Shown: positions 1 to 7,406 of the stretch, in pieces
Position numbering within the stretch: the stretch's first letter is position 1
Layout of the letters: each line of letters starts with the position of its first letter
DNA from: Candidatus Gastranaerophilales bacterium
Lineage (GTDB): Bacteria > Cyanobacteriota > Vampirovibrionia > Gastranaerophilales > Gastranaerophilaceae
DNA length: 16,205 bases
Direction of reading: 5' to 3'
NCBI GenBank assembly: GCA_947628355.1
Contig: CANQZO010000014.1
Coordinates: 1 to 16,205, forward strand
Notes under the pieces: generated by a model
Database searches by the model: none
Told to the model about the DNA's origin: nothing
Seen by the model: the letters and a program-made list of their open reading frames with translations, nothing else
Program-made: the position numbers and the translations under genes

Positions 1-957
1 CAAGAAATAACTAAAAATTATGAGTACACAAATAATATTCGTGATGACATAAATCAAACAATACAATCTCATCAAAATGAGCTAACAAACATTTACGAAA
101 AAATTGCTTTTGAAACCCAATCTGTACGTGATTATCAAAATAATGTAAAAGATGATTTGTATACATACATAGATCAAAGAGCAGACGAAACAGTTGAGTA
201 TCAAAATAAAACAAAAGACGATTTATATGCATATATAAATCAAAAAACGAATGAAACAGTTGAATATCAAAATAAAACAAAAGAAGATTTATATATATTC
301 ATAAATCAAAAATCTGATGAAATAAGTGCCAATTTAAATCAAACAAAGGATGGTATTTATTCGTATATTAATAAAACATCTGATGAAATAAAAACCGACT
401 TAAATCAGACAAAAGAAAATGTTTATTCTTATATTGACCACCAATATGAGAAAGCGGAAAATAATGCTGCTGAAAAAGTTAGTCAGCTTGAAACAAGGTT
501 AAGTGAAAAAATAAATGACTCATCTCAAACAATAAATAATGAAATTAATTTAAGGCTTAGTGAAGTTTATGCTTATACAAACTCGGAATTTGCTAAAACG
601 TTTAAGCAGCTTAATGAAAACAGCCATGATTTTGATAAAAAATTAAATTATAAATCAGACGAAATTTATAAATTACTAAATGAAAGAAAGTCTGAGGATG
701 AAGCATTAAAAGAACTGTTAAACGAAAAAGCAGACTCGCAAACCCTAACAGAGGTTCAAAATAATTTGGAATACTCGCAAAATAAATTTATAAATGAACT
801 GCGCGATGAGTTTGAAAATAAATTAAATAATCAGAGGATTAAATACGAAAATAAATTAATTTCAATGGAAAATAAACTTAAAGAAACGCAGCAGATGCTG
901 TTAGAAAGTAAAAAAAATATTTTTCAAAAATTATGGGAAAAAACCAAAAAGAGATAA
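1..957 (+). CDS. Coiled-coil protein with 22-residue repeats (5' end outside the window)
   Basis: The reading frame is open from base 1, so this is the C-terminal 318 residues of a longer protein; the TTG at 157 lies inside the repeats and is not the start. The visible part is almost entirely charged, glycine- and proline-poor helix with no membrane segment. Six units of 22 residues lie in tandem at residues 23-154, each with an aliphatic-Tyr-x-aromatic-Ile core such as LYTYI, LYAYI, LYIFI or IYSYI. A period of 22 equals two hendecads, which fits a long, nearly straight coiled coil. Further similar segments follow (EVYAYT, DEIYKLL), ending in a basic tail (WEKTKKR). The stop is 3 bases before the next gene, whose own coiled coil shares the IYDYI-type motif. 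The missing N-terminus could carry a GT2 domain, as in downstream neighbours, but this cannot be seen. Role inferred: structural or scaffolding partner of the glycosyltransferases. Confidence 0.85.
   Translation, partial: QEITKNYEYTNNIRDDINQTIQSHQNELTNIYEKIAFETQSVRDYQNNVKDDLYTYIDQRADETVEYQNKTKDDLYAYINQKTNETVEYQNKTKEDLYIFINQKSDEISANLNQTKDGIYSYINKTSDEIKTDLNQTKENVYSYIDHQYEKAENNAAEKVSQLETRLSEKINDSSQTINNEINLRLSEVYAYTNSEFAKTFKQLNENSHDFDKKLNYKSDEIYKLLNERKSEDEALKELLNEKADSQTLTEVQNNLEYSQNKFINELRDEFENKLNNQRIKYENKLISMENKLKETQQMLLESKKNIFQKLWEKTKKR
67..462 (+). repeat. Six in-frame 66-bp tandem repeats within the coiled-coil gene
   Basis: Units begin at 67, 133, 199, 265, 331 and 397, each 66 bases and 22 codons. 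The units at 133, 199 and 265 are alike at DNA level as well as protein level (each starts with tatcaaaataa). The units at 67, 331 and 397 are more diverged but keep the aliphatic-Tyr core at positions 9-10. A unit upstream at 1-66 is possible but too degenerate to count. The pattern indicates expansion by unequal recombination or replication slippage, with length kept in whole repeats and in frame. Confidence 0.8.
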
Positions 958-960
958 TAT

Positions 961-2025
961 ATGACAAAACCAAAAGTATCAATAATTGTAATATATAAAA
1001 ATGCACAAGATACAATAAAAAATTGTATTGACAGTATATTAAACCAAAAATTTGAAGATTATGAACTTATTTGTGTAAATAACAGTTCAAATGATAAATC
1101 GCAAGAGCTTGTGCAAAGTGCTTCTCAAGGTGATGAGCGAATAAAACTAATTAATACCGGTTGTGAGGTTGAGTTAGAAAAAGCTAAATCAATGGCGCTA
1201 TCTTTAGCTCAAGGGGATTATATATGCTTTATACCGCCCGAACAGGTAATATACGAGAGCTTTCATGGCGGAATAACGCCCGAAGTGCTTTTTAATTCCG
1301 GTGAAAAATTAAATATTGAAAACGGAAAAATTTATAAAAGAGAATACCTTGAAAACAGCGCGTTAATAGATTTAATAATACAAGGCAAACTTGGAGTTTA
1401 TTGCGCTCAATTGACTGATATTGTTAAAAACTACGAAAATTATATTAAAAATTCTCTTGATAAAGGCGCAAAAACAGCTATAGAAACAATAAATAATAAA
1501 GAATATGAAATTGTAAGCAGAATTAATCAGCTGGAAAAAACAATTTTTGAAAATTACAATTACTCGCAAAATGAAGCTCAAACACTATCTAATGAGCTAA
1601 AAAATTCTGTTAATTCATTAAAAGATATGGTATATGGCGATATTACAAGGATTTACGATTACATAAATTCCGAAGTTAATAAAAAAGGCGAGGAAATAAA
1701 TAAGGTTTATGAAGAAATAACAAATAACTATAAATACACGGAGTCATTAAACGCAAACGCAAAGCAGGAGCTTCATGAGCGTATCGGAAAAGAAATAAAT
1801 GAAGTAAATGAAAAACTTAAAAATCAAGTTCAAATAAAAGAAGCGCCGTCAAACACTGCCGAAAATCCGAGCAGAGATGAAGATATTGAGCAGATATATA
1901 CACGAATAAACGAAATGAATACTATGTTTTACGCTGAATTAACAAAAATCTACAGCGAAATGAGCGAAAAGATGAACGAAAAACTTGCAAAATTAAAAGA
2001 AGAAATTTTGCAAGAGCGGGGTTAA
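961..2025 (+). CDS. Degenerate GT2 glycosyltransferase-like protein fused to a coiled coil
   Basis: 354 residues. Residues 5-95 keep the GT-A opening of family 2 (VSIIVIYKNAQDTI, then SILNQKFEDYELICVN), but the nucleotide-binding VNDGSTD of its neighbours is VNNSSND here (residues 39-45), and the metal-binding VDSDDW is replaced by IPPEQ (91-95). Residues 121-132 (NGKIYKREYLEN) match WNKIYKREFLEK of the gene at 4431, yet only about 26 residues separate the two landmarks instead of roughly 70-80, and the following FEDGPFF acceptor-side motif is absent. From about residue 150 to the end the protein is predicted coiled coil, with IYDYI, VYEEI and IYTRI motifs like those of the preceding protein. 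The frame is intact, so it is probably expressed but inactive as an enzyme. It follows the previous gene after 3 bases and precedes the next by 6. Most likely a structural or regulatory pseudo-enzyme; loss of function by decay is the alternative. Confidence 0.8.
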   Translation: MTKPKVSIIVIYKNAQDTIKNCIDSILNQKFEDYELICVNNSSNDKSQELVQSASQGDERIKLINTGCEVELEKAKSMALSLAQGDYICFIPPEQVIYESFHGGITPEVLFNSGEKLNIENGKIYKREYLENSALIDLIIQGKLGVYCAQLTDIVKNYENYIKNSLDKGAKTAIETINNKEYEIVSRINQLEKTIFENYNYSQNEAQTLSNELKNSVNSLKDMVYGDITRIYDYINSEVNKKGEEINKVYEEITNNYKYTESLNANAKQELHERIGKEINEVNEKLKNQVQIKEAPSNTAENPSRDEDIEQIYTRINEMNTMFYAELTKIYSEMSEKMNEKLAKLKEEILQERG

Positions 2026-2031
2026 GGTTAA

Positions 2032-3228
2032 ATGCCGAAAATATCCGTAATAGTTCCTGTTTATAATGTTGAAAAATATTTAAAAAGATGTCTTGATTCA
2101 ATAATTGCACAGACATTTCAAGATTTTGAAGTAATCTGTGTAAATGACGGTTCAACTGATAATTCAAGAGCAATTTTGGAAGAATATAAAAATATAGACC
2201 CCCGAATTTTAATAATTGATAAAAAAAACGGCGGATTATCTTCCGCGCGCAACTATGGGCTTGATAGTGCAAAAGGCGAGTTTATCAGTTTTGTTGATTC
2301 TGATGATTGGATTGAAAATACAATGCTTGAAAAGCTCTATAAAAATATAACCGAATTAAACAGCGAAATATCAATATGCGCAGTAAGATTATATGACGAG
2401 CAAAAAGCGCAAAGCGACGAATCGCAAAAATATTTTAATCTGTCATTTTTTGATAAAACCTTTGATAACCGTGCATTTGACTATAATGAAACTCTGCCGT
2501 TTATTATGGATGTATGTGTTATGGCTTGGAATAAGCTGTACCGCAAAAGTTTTTTGGATAAATATAATGCCCGTTTTCCTGACGGCTTAATATTTGAGGA
2601 CGGCCCGTTTTTCTTTTCCATATACTTTAAGGCAAAACCTGTTTCTATAGTCAGAGATTTTTTATATAACTACCGAATTAACCGTAAAGGTTCTATTGTA
2701 GAAAAAGGCGGAGCGCATTTTCTTGATATTATTGATGTTGTTGAATTAATGTATAACTCAATTAAAAATTTGCCTTGTTTCAACGATATAAAAAATGAAT
2801 TTTATATCCGCAAAATTGATGATATAGTATACCGCTATGAACTTGTAAATATGTTTTATAAAAAGCGGTTTTCAAAAAAATTAAGGACGAAAGATTTTCT
2901 TTTTGACGGCAGTATTTTTGATTTTAATATTGTTGACGAAAAAGCATCAAGAGTCCGCAAACGCTTATTTGATATAAGAAAAAGATGTAATATAATCCTT
3001 TATCACTATGATAAATTTATTGTAAAATTAATGTATAAAGTAATGCAAATTCTTTATACGGAAGAAAATATATACTATTTTAAATACAGAAAAATTATTT
3101 TAAGACTGAAAAAACGACCGAATTTGTATGATATTTGGTATGAGAATGACAGAATATACGTGGTATTGTTTATGAAAATAAAGTTCAGTTTTAAATTTGA
3201 ATATTCAAAGCTGGAGCCTCGAGATTAG
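2032..3228 (+). CDS. GT2 family glycosyltransferase (tandem copy A)
   Basis: 398 residues. A classical inverting GT-A domain transfers a sugar from a nucleotide-sugar to an unknown acceptor in the cytoplasm. Visible motifs in order: KISVIVPVYNVEKYL (residues 3-17), VNDGSTD (37-43) for nucleotide binding, NGGLSSARN (66-74), the DxD-type metal site VDSDDW (88-93), WNKLY (166-170), the acceptor-side FEDGPFF (188-194) and YRINRKGS (214-221). After about residue 240 there is a C-terminal region shared only with the next gene, rich in Lys, Arg and Tyr, with no clear membrane segment; it could bind membrane or partner proteins. The ATG at 2032 sits 6 bases after the upstream stop and matches the usual start of the family. 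It is a close paralogue of the next gene over its whole length. Donor and acceptor cannot be deduced. Confidence 0.93.
   Translation: MPKISVIVPVYNVEKYLKRCLDSIIAQTFQDFEVICVNDGSTDNSRAILEEYKNIDPRILIIDKKNGGLSSARNYGLDSAKGEFISFVDSDDWIENTMLEKLYKNITELNSEISICAVRLYDEQKAQSDESQKYFNLSFFDKTFDNRAFDYNETLPFIMDVCVMAWNKLYRKSFLDKYNARFPDGLIFEDGPFFFSIYFKAKPVSIVRDFLYNYRINRKGSIVEKGGAHFLDIIDVVELMYNSIKNLPCFNDIKNEFYIRKIDDIVYRYELVNMFYKKRFSKKLRTKDFLFDGSIFDFNIVDEKASRVRKRLFDIRKRCNIILYHYDKFIVKLMYKVMQILYTEENIYYFKYRKIILRLKKRPNLYDIWYENDRIYVVLFMKIKFSFKFEYSKLEPRD
3213..3216 (+). promoter_or_regulatory. Ribosome binding site GGAG for copy B, inside the end of copy A
   Basis: GGAG is made by the codons for Leu-Glu in the terminal SKLE of the upstream gene and lies 13 bases before the ATG at 3230. 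That spacing is long, but the same arrangement and spacing recur at the next junction, which supports 3230 as the start rather than the in-frame ATG at 3197. Confidence 0.5.
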
Positions 3229-3229
3229 T

Positions 3230-4438
3230 ATGAAAGAACCCGAAATATCCGTAATAGTTCCCGTATATAATGTAGAAAAGTATCTTTGTAATTGTATGGA
3301 TACAATACTTGCGCAGACTTTTGCCAATACGGAAATAATCTGCGTAAATGACGGTTCAACGGATAGTTCAAGAAAAATATTAGAGGAATATAAAAATAAA
3401 GACAGCAGAATAAAAATAGTTGATAAAGAAAACGGAGGGTTATCCTCCGCGCGCAACGCAGGGTTAAAAGTTGCAAAAGGCAAGTTTATAAGTTTTATTG
3501 ATTCTGATGATTGGATTGATAAAACAATGCTGGAAAAACTTTATAACAGCATGACTGCGTTAAATACCGATATAGCGATTTGTGCGGTTCATCAATATGA
3601 TGAAAGCAGACAAATAATTGATGATTCTAACCCGTATTATACTTTGGGATTTTTTGATGAAACCTTTGACAATAGAGCATTCAGCTATAAAGATACAAAA
3701 CCGTTTTTAATGGATGTCTGCGTTATGGCTTGGAATAAACTGTACCGGAAAAGTTTATTGGATGAATGTAATGCTCAATTCCCCGACGGCTTAATATTTG
3801 AGGACGGCCCGTTTTTCTTTTCAATATTCTTTAAAACAACAAGAGTTTCTATTGTTAGAGATTTTCTGTATTATTACAGAATTAACCGTAAAGGTTCAAT
3901 AGTTCAAAAGGCGGGCAGTCAGTTTCTTGATATTATAGATGTTGCCGAGCTTATGTATAATTCACTTATAAAAATCACCGATTATGAAGATGTAAAATAT
4001 ACTTTCTTCAGAAAAAAAGTAGAAGATTTTGTTTACCGATTTGAACACTTAAATCCTAAATATAAAAAAGCATTTATGAATAAAATAAATACAAAAAGCT
4101 CGCTTGCCGATGATAAACTGTTTCCGCCCGATATGGTAAAAGGTGCTTTTAAGTATAATTATTATTTGTTTTGCAACATAAAACGAAACTCAATCCGTTA
4201 TTATGAATTTCAAAAATATAAAATGAAATTAATGTATAAAATAATGGAGATTATATACAAAGAAAACGGATTTTATTATTTAAAGTATAAAAAACATATA
4301 ACAAAAATTAAGAAAAATCCTAATATTTTTGATATATACTACAGTAATGATAAACTGCATGTAAGTATATTAAAAAAGATAAAATTCAAACTGCCTTTTA
4401 AGTATTCAAAGCTGGAGAAGTTGAACGACAATGACTAA
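3230..4438 (+). CDS. GT2 family glycosyltransferase (tandem copy B)
   Basis: 402 residues from the ATG at 3230, one base after the stop of copy A. A longer in-frame start at 3197 would overlap copy A by 32 bases and add residues not found in its paralogue, so it is rejected. The motif order is the same as in copy A: EISVIVPVYNVEKYL, VNDGSTD (residues 39-45), NGGLSSARN, IDSDDW, WNKLYRKS, FEDGPFFFS, YRINRKGS, so catalysis should be intact. The C-terminal tail (KLMYKIMEIIYKEN, then FKYSKLE) also matches copy A. The last third has diverged more, notably about residues 260-320, which suggests different acceptors or partners. The last 8 bases overlap the next gene (ATGACTAA), implying translational coupling. 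Confidence 0.93.
   Translation: MKEPEISVIVPVYNVEKYLCNCMDTILAQTFANTEIICVNDGSTDSSRKILEEYKNKDSRIKIVDKENGGLSSARNAGLKVAKGKFISFIDSDDWIDKTMLEKLYNSMTALNTDIAICAVHQYDESRQIIDDSNPYYTLGFFDETFDNRAFSYKDTKPFLMDVCVMAWNKLYRKSLLDECNAQFPDGLIFEDGPFFFSIFFKTTRVSIVRDFLYYYRINRKGSIVQKAGSQFLDIIDVAELMYNSLIKITDYEDVKYTFFRKKVEDFVYRFEHLNPKYKKAFMNKINTKSSLADDKLFPPDMVKGAFKYNYYLFCNIKRNSIRYYEFQKYKMKLMYKIMEIIYKENGFYYLKYKKHITKIKKNPNIFDIYYSNDKLHVSILKKIKFKLPFKYSKLEKLNDND
4414..4417 (+). promoter_or_regulatory. Ribosome binding site GGAG for the gene at 4431, inside the end of copy B
   Basis: GGAG is again supplied by the SKLE codons near the end of the upstream gene and is again 13 bases before the next ATG. The duplicated gene end therefore carries the start signal of whatever follows it. 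Confidence 0.5.
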
Positions 4439-5876
4439 AGTATCGGTAATAATGCCGTACAGAAATGTGGAACGGTACATATCAAAAGCCCTTACAACAT
4501 TAATATATCAATCGTTAGAAGATATAGAGATAATCTGTATTAATGACGCGTCAACCGATAACAGCAAAGAAATAGTAATGCAGTATGCTAAAAAGGATAA
4601 AAGAATAAAATTTTTAAATACGGAGCAGGAATCAGGGCAATCTTATGCAAGAAATTTGGGACTTGAAATAGCTTCGGGGGAATATATAGGCTTTGTAGAC
4701 GCTGATGATTGGGTAGAGCTTGATATGTTTGAAAAAATGTATAACAAGGCAAAATCATCGGATACCGATATAACAATGTGCATGGCTCAATTGTACGATG
4801 ATAAGTCGCAGGAATTTTATACGGATGACTTATATTCTTTAAAATCGCTTGAAAAATACGGTGATAGCGTATTTTCTCCCGAAGATACAAAAGATGAAAT
4901 TTTAAATATTAACGTAGTTTTGTGGAATAAAATATATAAACGCGAGTTCCTTGAAAAAATCGGCGTAAAGTTCAGCGAGGGCTATATTTATGAAGATATG
5001 CCGTTTTTCTTTGAAACATATTTAAAATCCGAAAAAATAAATATACTTTGGGAAAGTTTATATTATTACCGCAGAAACAGGGGTTTATCAACAATGCAAA
5101 ACTCCGATAAAAAGGTCTATGACCGAATAGATATGGCAAAATTAACATACAGCATATTACAGCAGGCAAGTTTTTTCCCCGAAAAGCAAAACGAAATTTT
5201 AAGGTGGCTTATTGATGATATATTTCACCGCTATACTCTGCTTGAAGATAAATATTATGAAGAATATTATAAACGCATGCGCGAAATGTTTATCGGTTTA
5301 AATTTAACCGAGGAGCAGAAAGAGAGCTTAAAAGTCGGTTATTGCTACGATGAATATTGCAATATAATTTCACGTGATTATTACGGATTTTGGAATTTTT
5401 TAATTGAAAAATATAAAACCTCAAATAAGAGAATAAAAGCCGCAGAGCATAAATGTAATCTTGATATAAAAGCGATTAAAGACTATCTTGAACAGTATAA
5501 ACTCGAAAGCGAGCAGGAAAAAAAGCAGATAGAGGAATGGTGGAAGAACTTTAGCGAAGAAGAACGCTTAAAAGAAGTCACTCGCAGGCTTCAAGAGCAG
5601 TCTGCCGTTTTAGAATGCGAATTTAATCAAAAAATGATTAAACAGGAATATGAACTGAAAAAATGGCAGGCAGAATCGGTAAGGCAGGTAAAAGAAAAAC
5701 TGACCGCCGATTACGAATGGAAATTAAAAGAGCAAAAACAGCATTTTATGCAGGCTTTAAACGAGCAAAAAAATTATTATGAAAATAAATATTTATTGGT
5801 TAAAATATTACTTAAGGCATATAAAAAACTCGAACAGCTTCAAAACAAATTGAAAAAATCAGTAAAAAAGAATTAA
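4431..5876 (+). CDS. GT2 glycosyltransferase with C-terminal coiled coil
   Basis: 481 residues. The N-terminal GT-A domain has KVSVIMPYRNVERYI (3-17), a slightly altered nucleotide motif INDASTD (37-43; Ala for the usual Gly), SGQSYARN (68-75), the metal site VDADDW (89-94), WNKIYKREFLE (165-175), YEDMPFFFE (187-195) and YYRRNRGLS (212-220); it should be active. Residues about 250-330 form a helical linker. Residues about 335-480 form a long charged coiled coil with repeated aromatic positions (EEWWKNF, KKWQAE, DYEWKLKEQ, NYYENKY) and a basic end (KLKKSVKKN). No membrane helix or signal peptide is seen, so it is cytoplasmic or peripheral to the membrane. It overlaps the upstream gene by 8 bases and is followed 6 bases later by a gene with the same modules in reverse order. 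The coiled coil probably sets oligomer state or docks the enzyme to its neighbours. Confidence 0.92.
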   Translation: MTKVSVIMPYRNVERYISKALTTLIYQSLEDIEIICINDASTDNSKEIVMQYAKKDKRIKFLNTEQESGQSYARNLGLEIASGEYIGFVDADDWVELDMFEKMYNKAKSSDTDITMCMAQLYDDKSQEFYTDDLYSLKSLEKYGDSVFSPEDTKDEILNINVVLWNKIYKREFLEKIGVKFSEGYIYEDMPFFFETYLKSEKINILWESLYYYRRNRGLSTMQNSDKKVYDRIDMAKLTYSILQQASFFPEKQNEILRWLIDDIFHRYTLLEDKYYEEYYKRMREMFIGLNLTEEQKESLKVGYCYDEYCNIISRDYYGFWNFLIEKYKTSNKRIKAAEHKCNLDIKAIKDYLEQYKLESEQEKKQIEEWWKNFSEEERLKEVTRRLQEQSAVLECEFNQKMIKQEYELKKWQAESVRQVKEKLTADYEWKLKEQKQHFMQALNEQKNYYENKYLLVKILLKAYKKLEQLQNKLKKSVKKN

Positions 5877-5882
5877 AAATTT

Positions 5883-7346
5883 ATGGATAACTTTGATGAA
5901 AAATATTTAAAATCTCAAAAGCAATTTTACGAAAGTGAAATTGAACTTTTAAAATCTAAATTTGAATACGAAAAATCAAAGTTATTAACTGATTTTGAAA
6001 ATGAAAAATCCCAATTAAAAAAGGAATTGGAAGAATATTACAACGTAAAAAATACTCAGGATAAAGAAGCAGTAAAAGAGTATTATGAAAAAGAACTGCT
6101 GTCACAAAAAAACTGGTATGAAGAAGAAATAATAAGACGTCAAAAAGAAACCGAAAATTGGCACGAAAATAATTTAAAAGAAAAAACTCAAGAGTTAAAA
6201 AAAGGCTATGAAGAAATCATATCAGCGCTGAGCGAAAAACTTAATACTGAAACGCAAATCCTCTCAAATCAATTAATAGAACAAAAAAGATACTACGAAG
6301 AACAGTTAAAACCCTATAAAAAATTAATAAAAGCAGGGAAAAAACTATTTACATTAAAATTTAAAAAAGAGCAGAAAGAGCAAAAGCCTGCGCTTCAAGA
6401 GGTTAAATATGAAGTTAAACCGAAAGTATCCGTTATTCTGCCCGTTTATAACGTGGGAAAATATTTAAGGCAATCCTTAGACAGCTTAATTAATCAGACA
6501 TTAAAAGAAATAGAAATAATCTGCATAGATGACGGTTCAACCGATGAAAGCTATGAAATACTTGAAGAATATAAATCTAAAGATAACAGAATAAAAGTAA
6601 TACAAAAAGAAAATAAAGGAACGGGCGCAGCGCGCAATGACGGCTTAAGGCTTGCAACAGGCGAGTGCATAGGCTTTGTTGACCCTGACGATTGGGTTAA
6701 GCCGAATATGTTTGAACGGTTATATTCTCTAATAAAAGAAAAAAATCTTGATATTGCAATGTGCATGCCGGACGGTTATGATGAGGGAAATAAAGTAAAC
6801 GCACCTTTTCCTTACTTTATTGACGCAAATTTTGATATTATTCCTACTGATAAAATATTTAATTGGCGGGATTTATCGCCGTTTAAATATCCGATGTGCG
6901 TCTGGAACAAGCTGTATACAAAAAAATTATTTGATGAAAACAACATAGAATTTGCGGAAGGGCTTGATTTTGAAGACCATAAAGTTATATTCGGAACTCT
7001 TTTAACGGCGGAACGAATATTTTTTATTCGCGAAAAACTTTATGTATACAGGTTTAACAGGGAAGGCTCCGTTTTATCCGATAATAACAGACGGCTTATT
7101 GACCATATAGAAATATTCAATATCGTAGAACAATTGATGAAAGATACTAAAACATTTGAACCGTTAAGGTTTGATTTTCTAACATATAAAGTCCATAATC
7201 TGCTATATTATTACGGCATGATTAAAGATGAATATAAACATGAATACTATGAAAATATGGTTGAAGCGCTTAAAAAAACTCAAATGAGCGATGATGAAAA
7301 AGAACAATTAAAGCAAAAATATCCGGAGTTGAGTAAAATCATATAA
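5883..7346 (+). CDS. GT2 glycosyltransferase with N-terminal coiled coil
   Basis: 487 residues. Residues 1 to about 165 are a charged coiled coil carrying aromatic pairs followed by Glu (QFYESEI, EYYEKEL, NWYEEEI, NWHENNL, RYYEEQL); residues about 165-178 are a Lys/Glu/Gln-rich linker. The GT-A domain follows: KVSVILPVYNVGKYL (181-195), IDDGSTD (215-221), GTGAARN (246-252), the metal site VDPDDW (266-271), WNKLY (341-345), FEDHKVIF (363-370, differing from FEDGPFF of the tandem pair) and YRFNREGS (389-396). All expected catalytic motifs are present. The ATG at 5883 follows the upstream stop by 6 bases without a good ribosome binding site, so translation may depend on coupling. Module order is opposite to the gene before it, while the coiled coils look related, suggesting module shuffling. 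It is the last gene of the cluster. Confidence 0.92.
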   Translation: MDNFDEKYLKSQKQFYESEIELLKSKFEYEKSKLLTDFENEKSQLKKELEEYYNVKNTQDKEAVKEYYEKELLSQKNWYEEEIIRRQKETENWHENNLKEKTQELKKGYEEIISALSEKLNTETQILSNQLIEQKRYYEEQLKPYKKLIKAGKKLFTLKFKKEQKEQKPALQEVKYEVKPKVSVILPVYNVGKYLRQSLDSLINQTLKEIEIICIDDGSTDESYEILEEYKSKDNRIKVIQKENKGTGAARNDGLRLATGECIGFVDPDDWVKPNMFERLYSLIKEKNLDIAMCMPDGYDEGNKVNAPFPYFIDANFDIIPTDKIFNWRDLSPFKYPMCVWNKLYTKKLFDENNIEFAEGLDFEDHKVIFGTLLTAERIFFIREKLYVYRFNREGSVLSDNNRRLIDHIEIFNIVEQLMKDTKTFEPLRFDFLTYKVHNLLYYYGMIKDEYKHEYYENMVEALKKTQMSDDEKEQLKQKYPELSKII

Positions 7347-7353
7347 ATAAATG

Positions 7354-7382
7354 GTAACAAAAGAAACCCGCAAGGTTATAAT
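7354..7382 (+). promoter_or_regulatory. Probable promoter of the 180-residue protein gene
   Basis: GTAACA (7354-7359, 4 of 6 matches to TTGACA) and a perfect TATAAT (7377-7382) are separated by exactly 17 bases. The predicted transcript start near 7389 leaves a short leader with a ribosome binding site AGGGAA (7391-7396) before the ATG at 7407. This separates the gene from the glycosyltransferase cluster. Confidence 0.45.
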
Positions 7383-7406
7383 TTTATCATAGGGAAATAT
7401 TTTCTT

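Larger units (their letters stand above)
2032..4438 (+). repeat. Tandem duplication of a GT2 gene
   Basis: Copies A and B are direct repeats offset by about 1.2 kb. Much of the sequence has diverged, but exact matches remain, the longest I see being 38 bases (2581-2618 and 3785-3822, coding for the FEDGPFF motif) and a 20-base run coding for DSDDWI. The pattern fits an old duplication with strong selection on the active site, or local gene conversion. Confidence 0.8.

Noticed and set aside
67..462. Tandem 66-bp repeats considered as CRISPR or noncoding minisatellite
   Set aside because: Units abut without spacers, keep one reading frame and encode a regular helical motif.
3197..3229. Earlier in-frame ATG for the second tandem GT2 gene
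   Set aside because: It would overlap the previous gene by 32 bases and add 11 residues unlike the family start; the ATG at 3230 fits the paralogue better.
7361..7395. Possible terminator after the glycosyltransferase cluster
   Set aside because: Only a 4-bp AACC/GGTT stem is present, and the following T-rich bases coincide with the -10 element; too weak to call.
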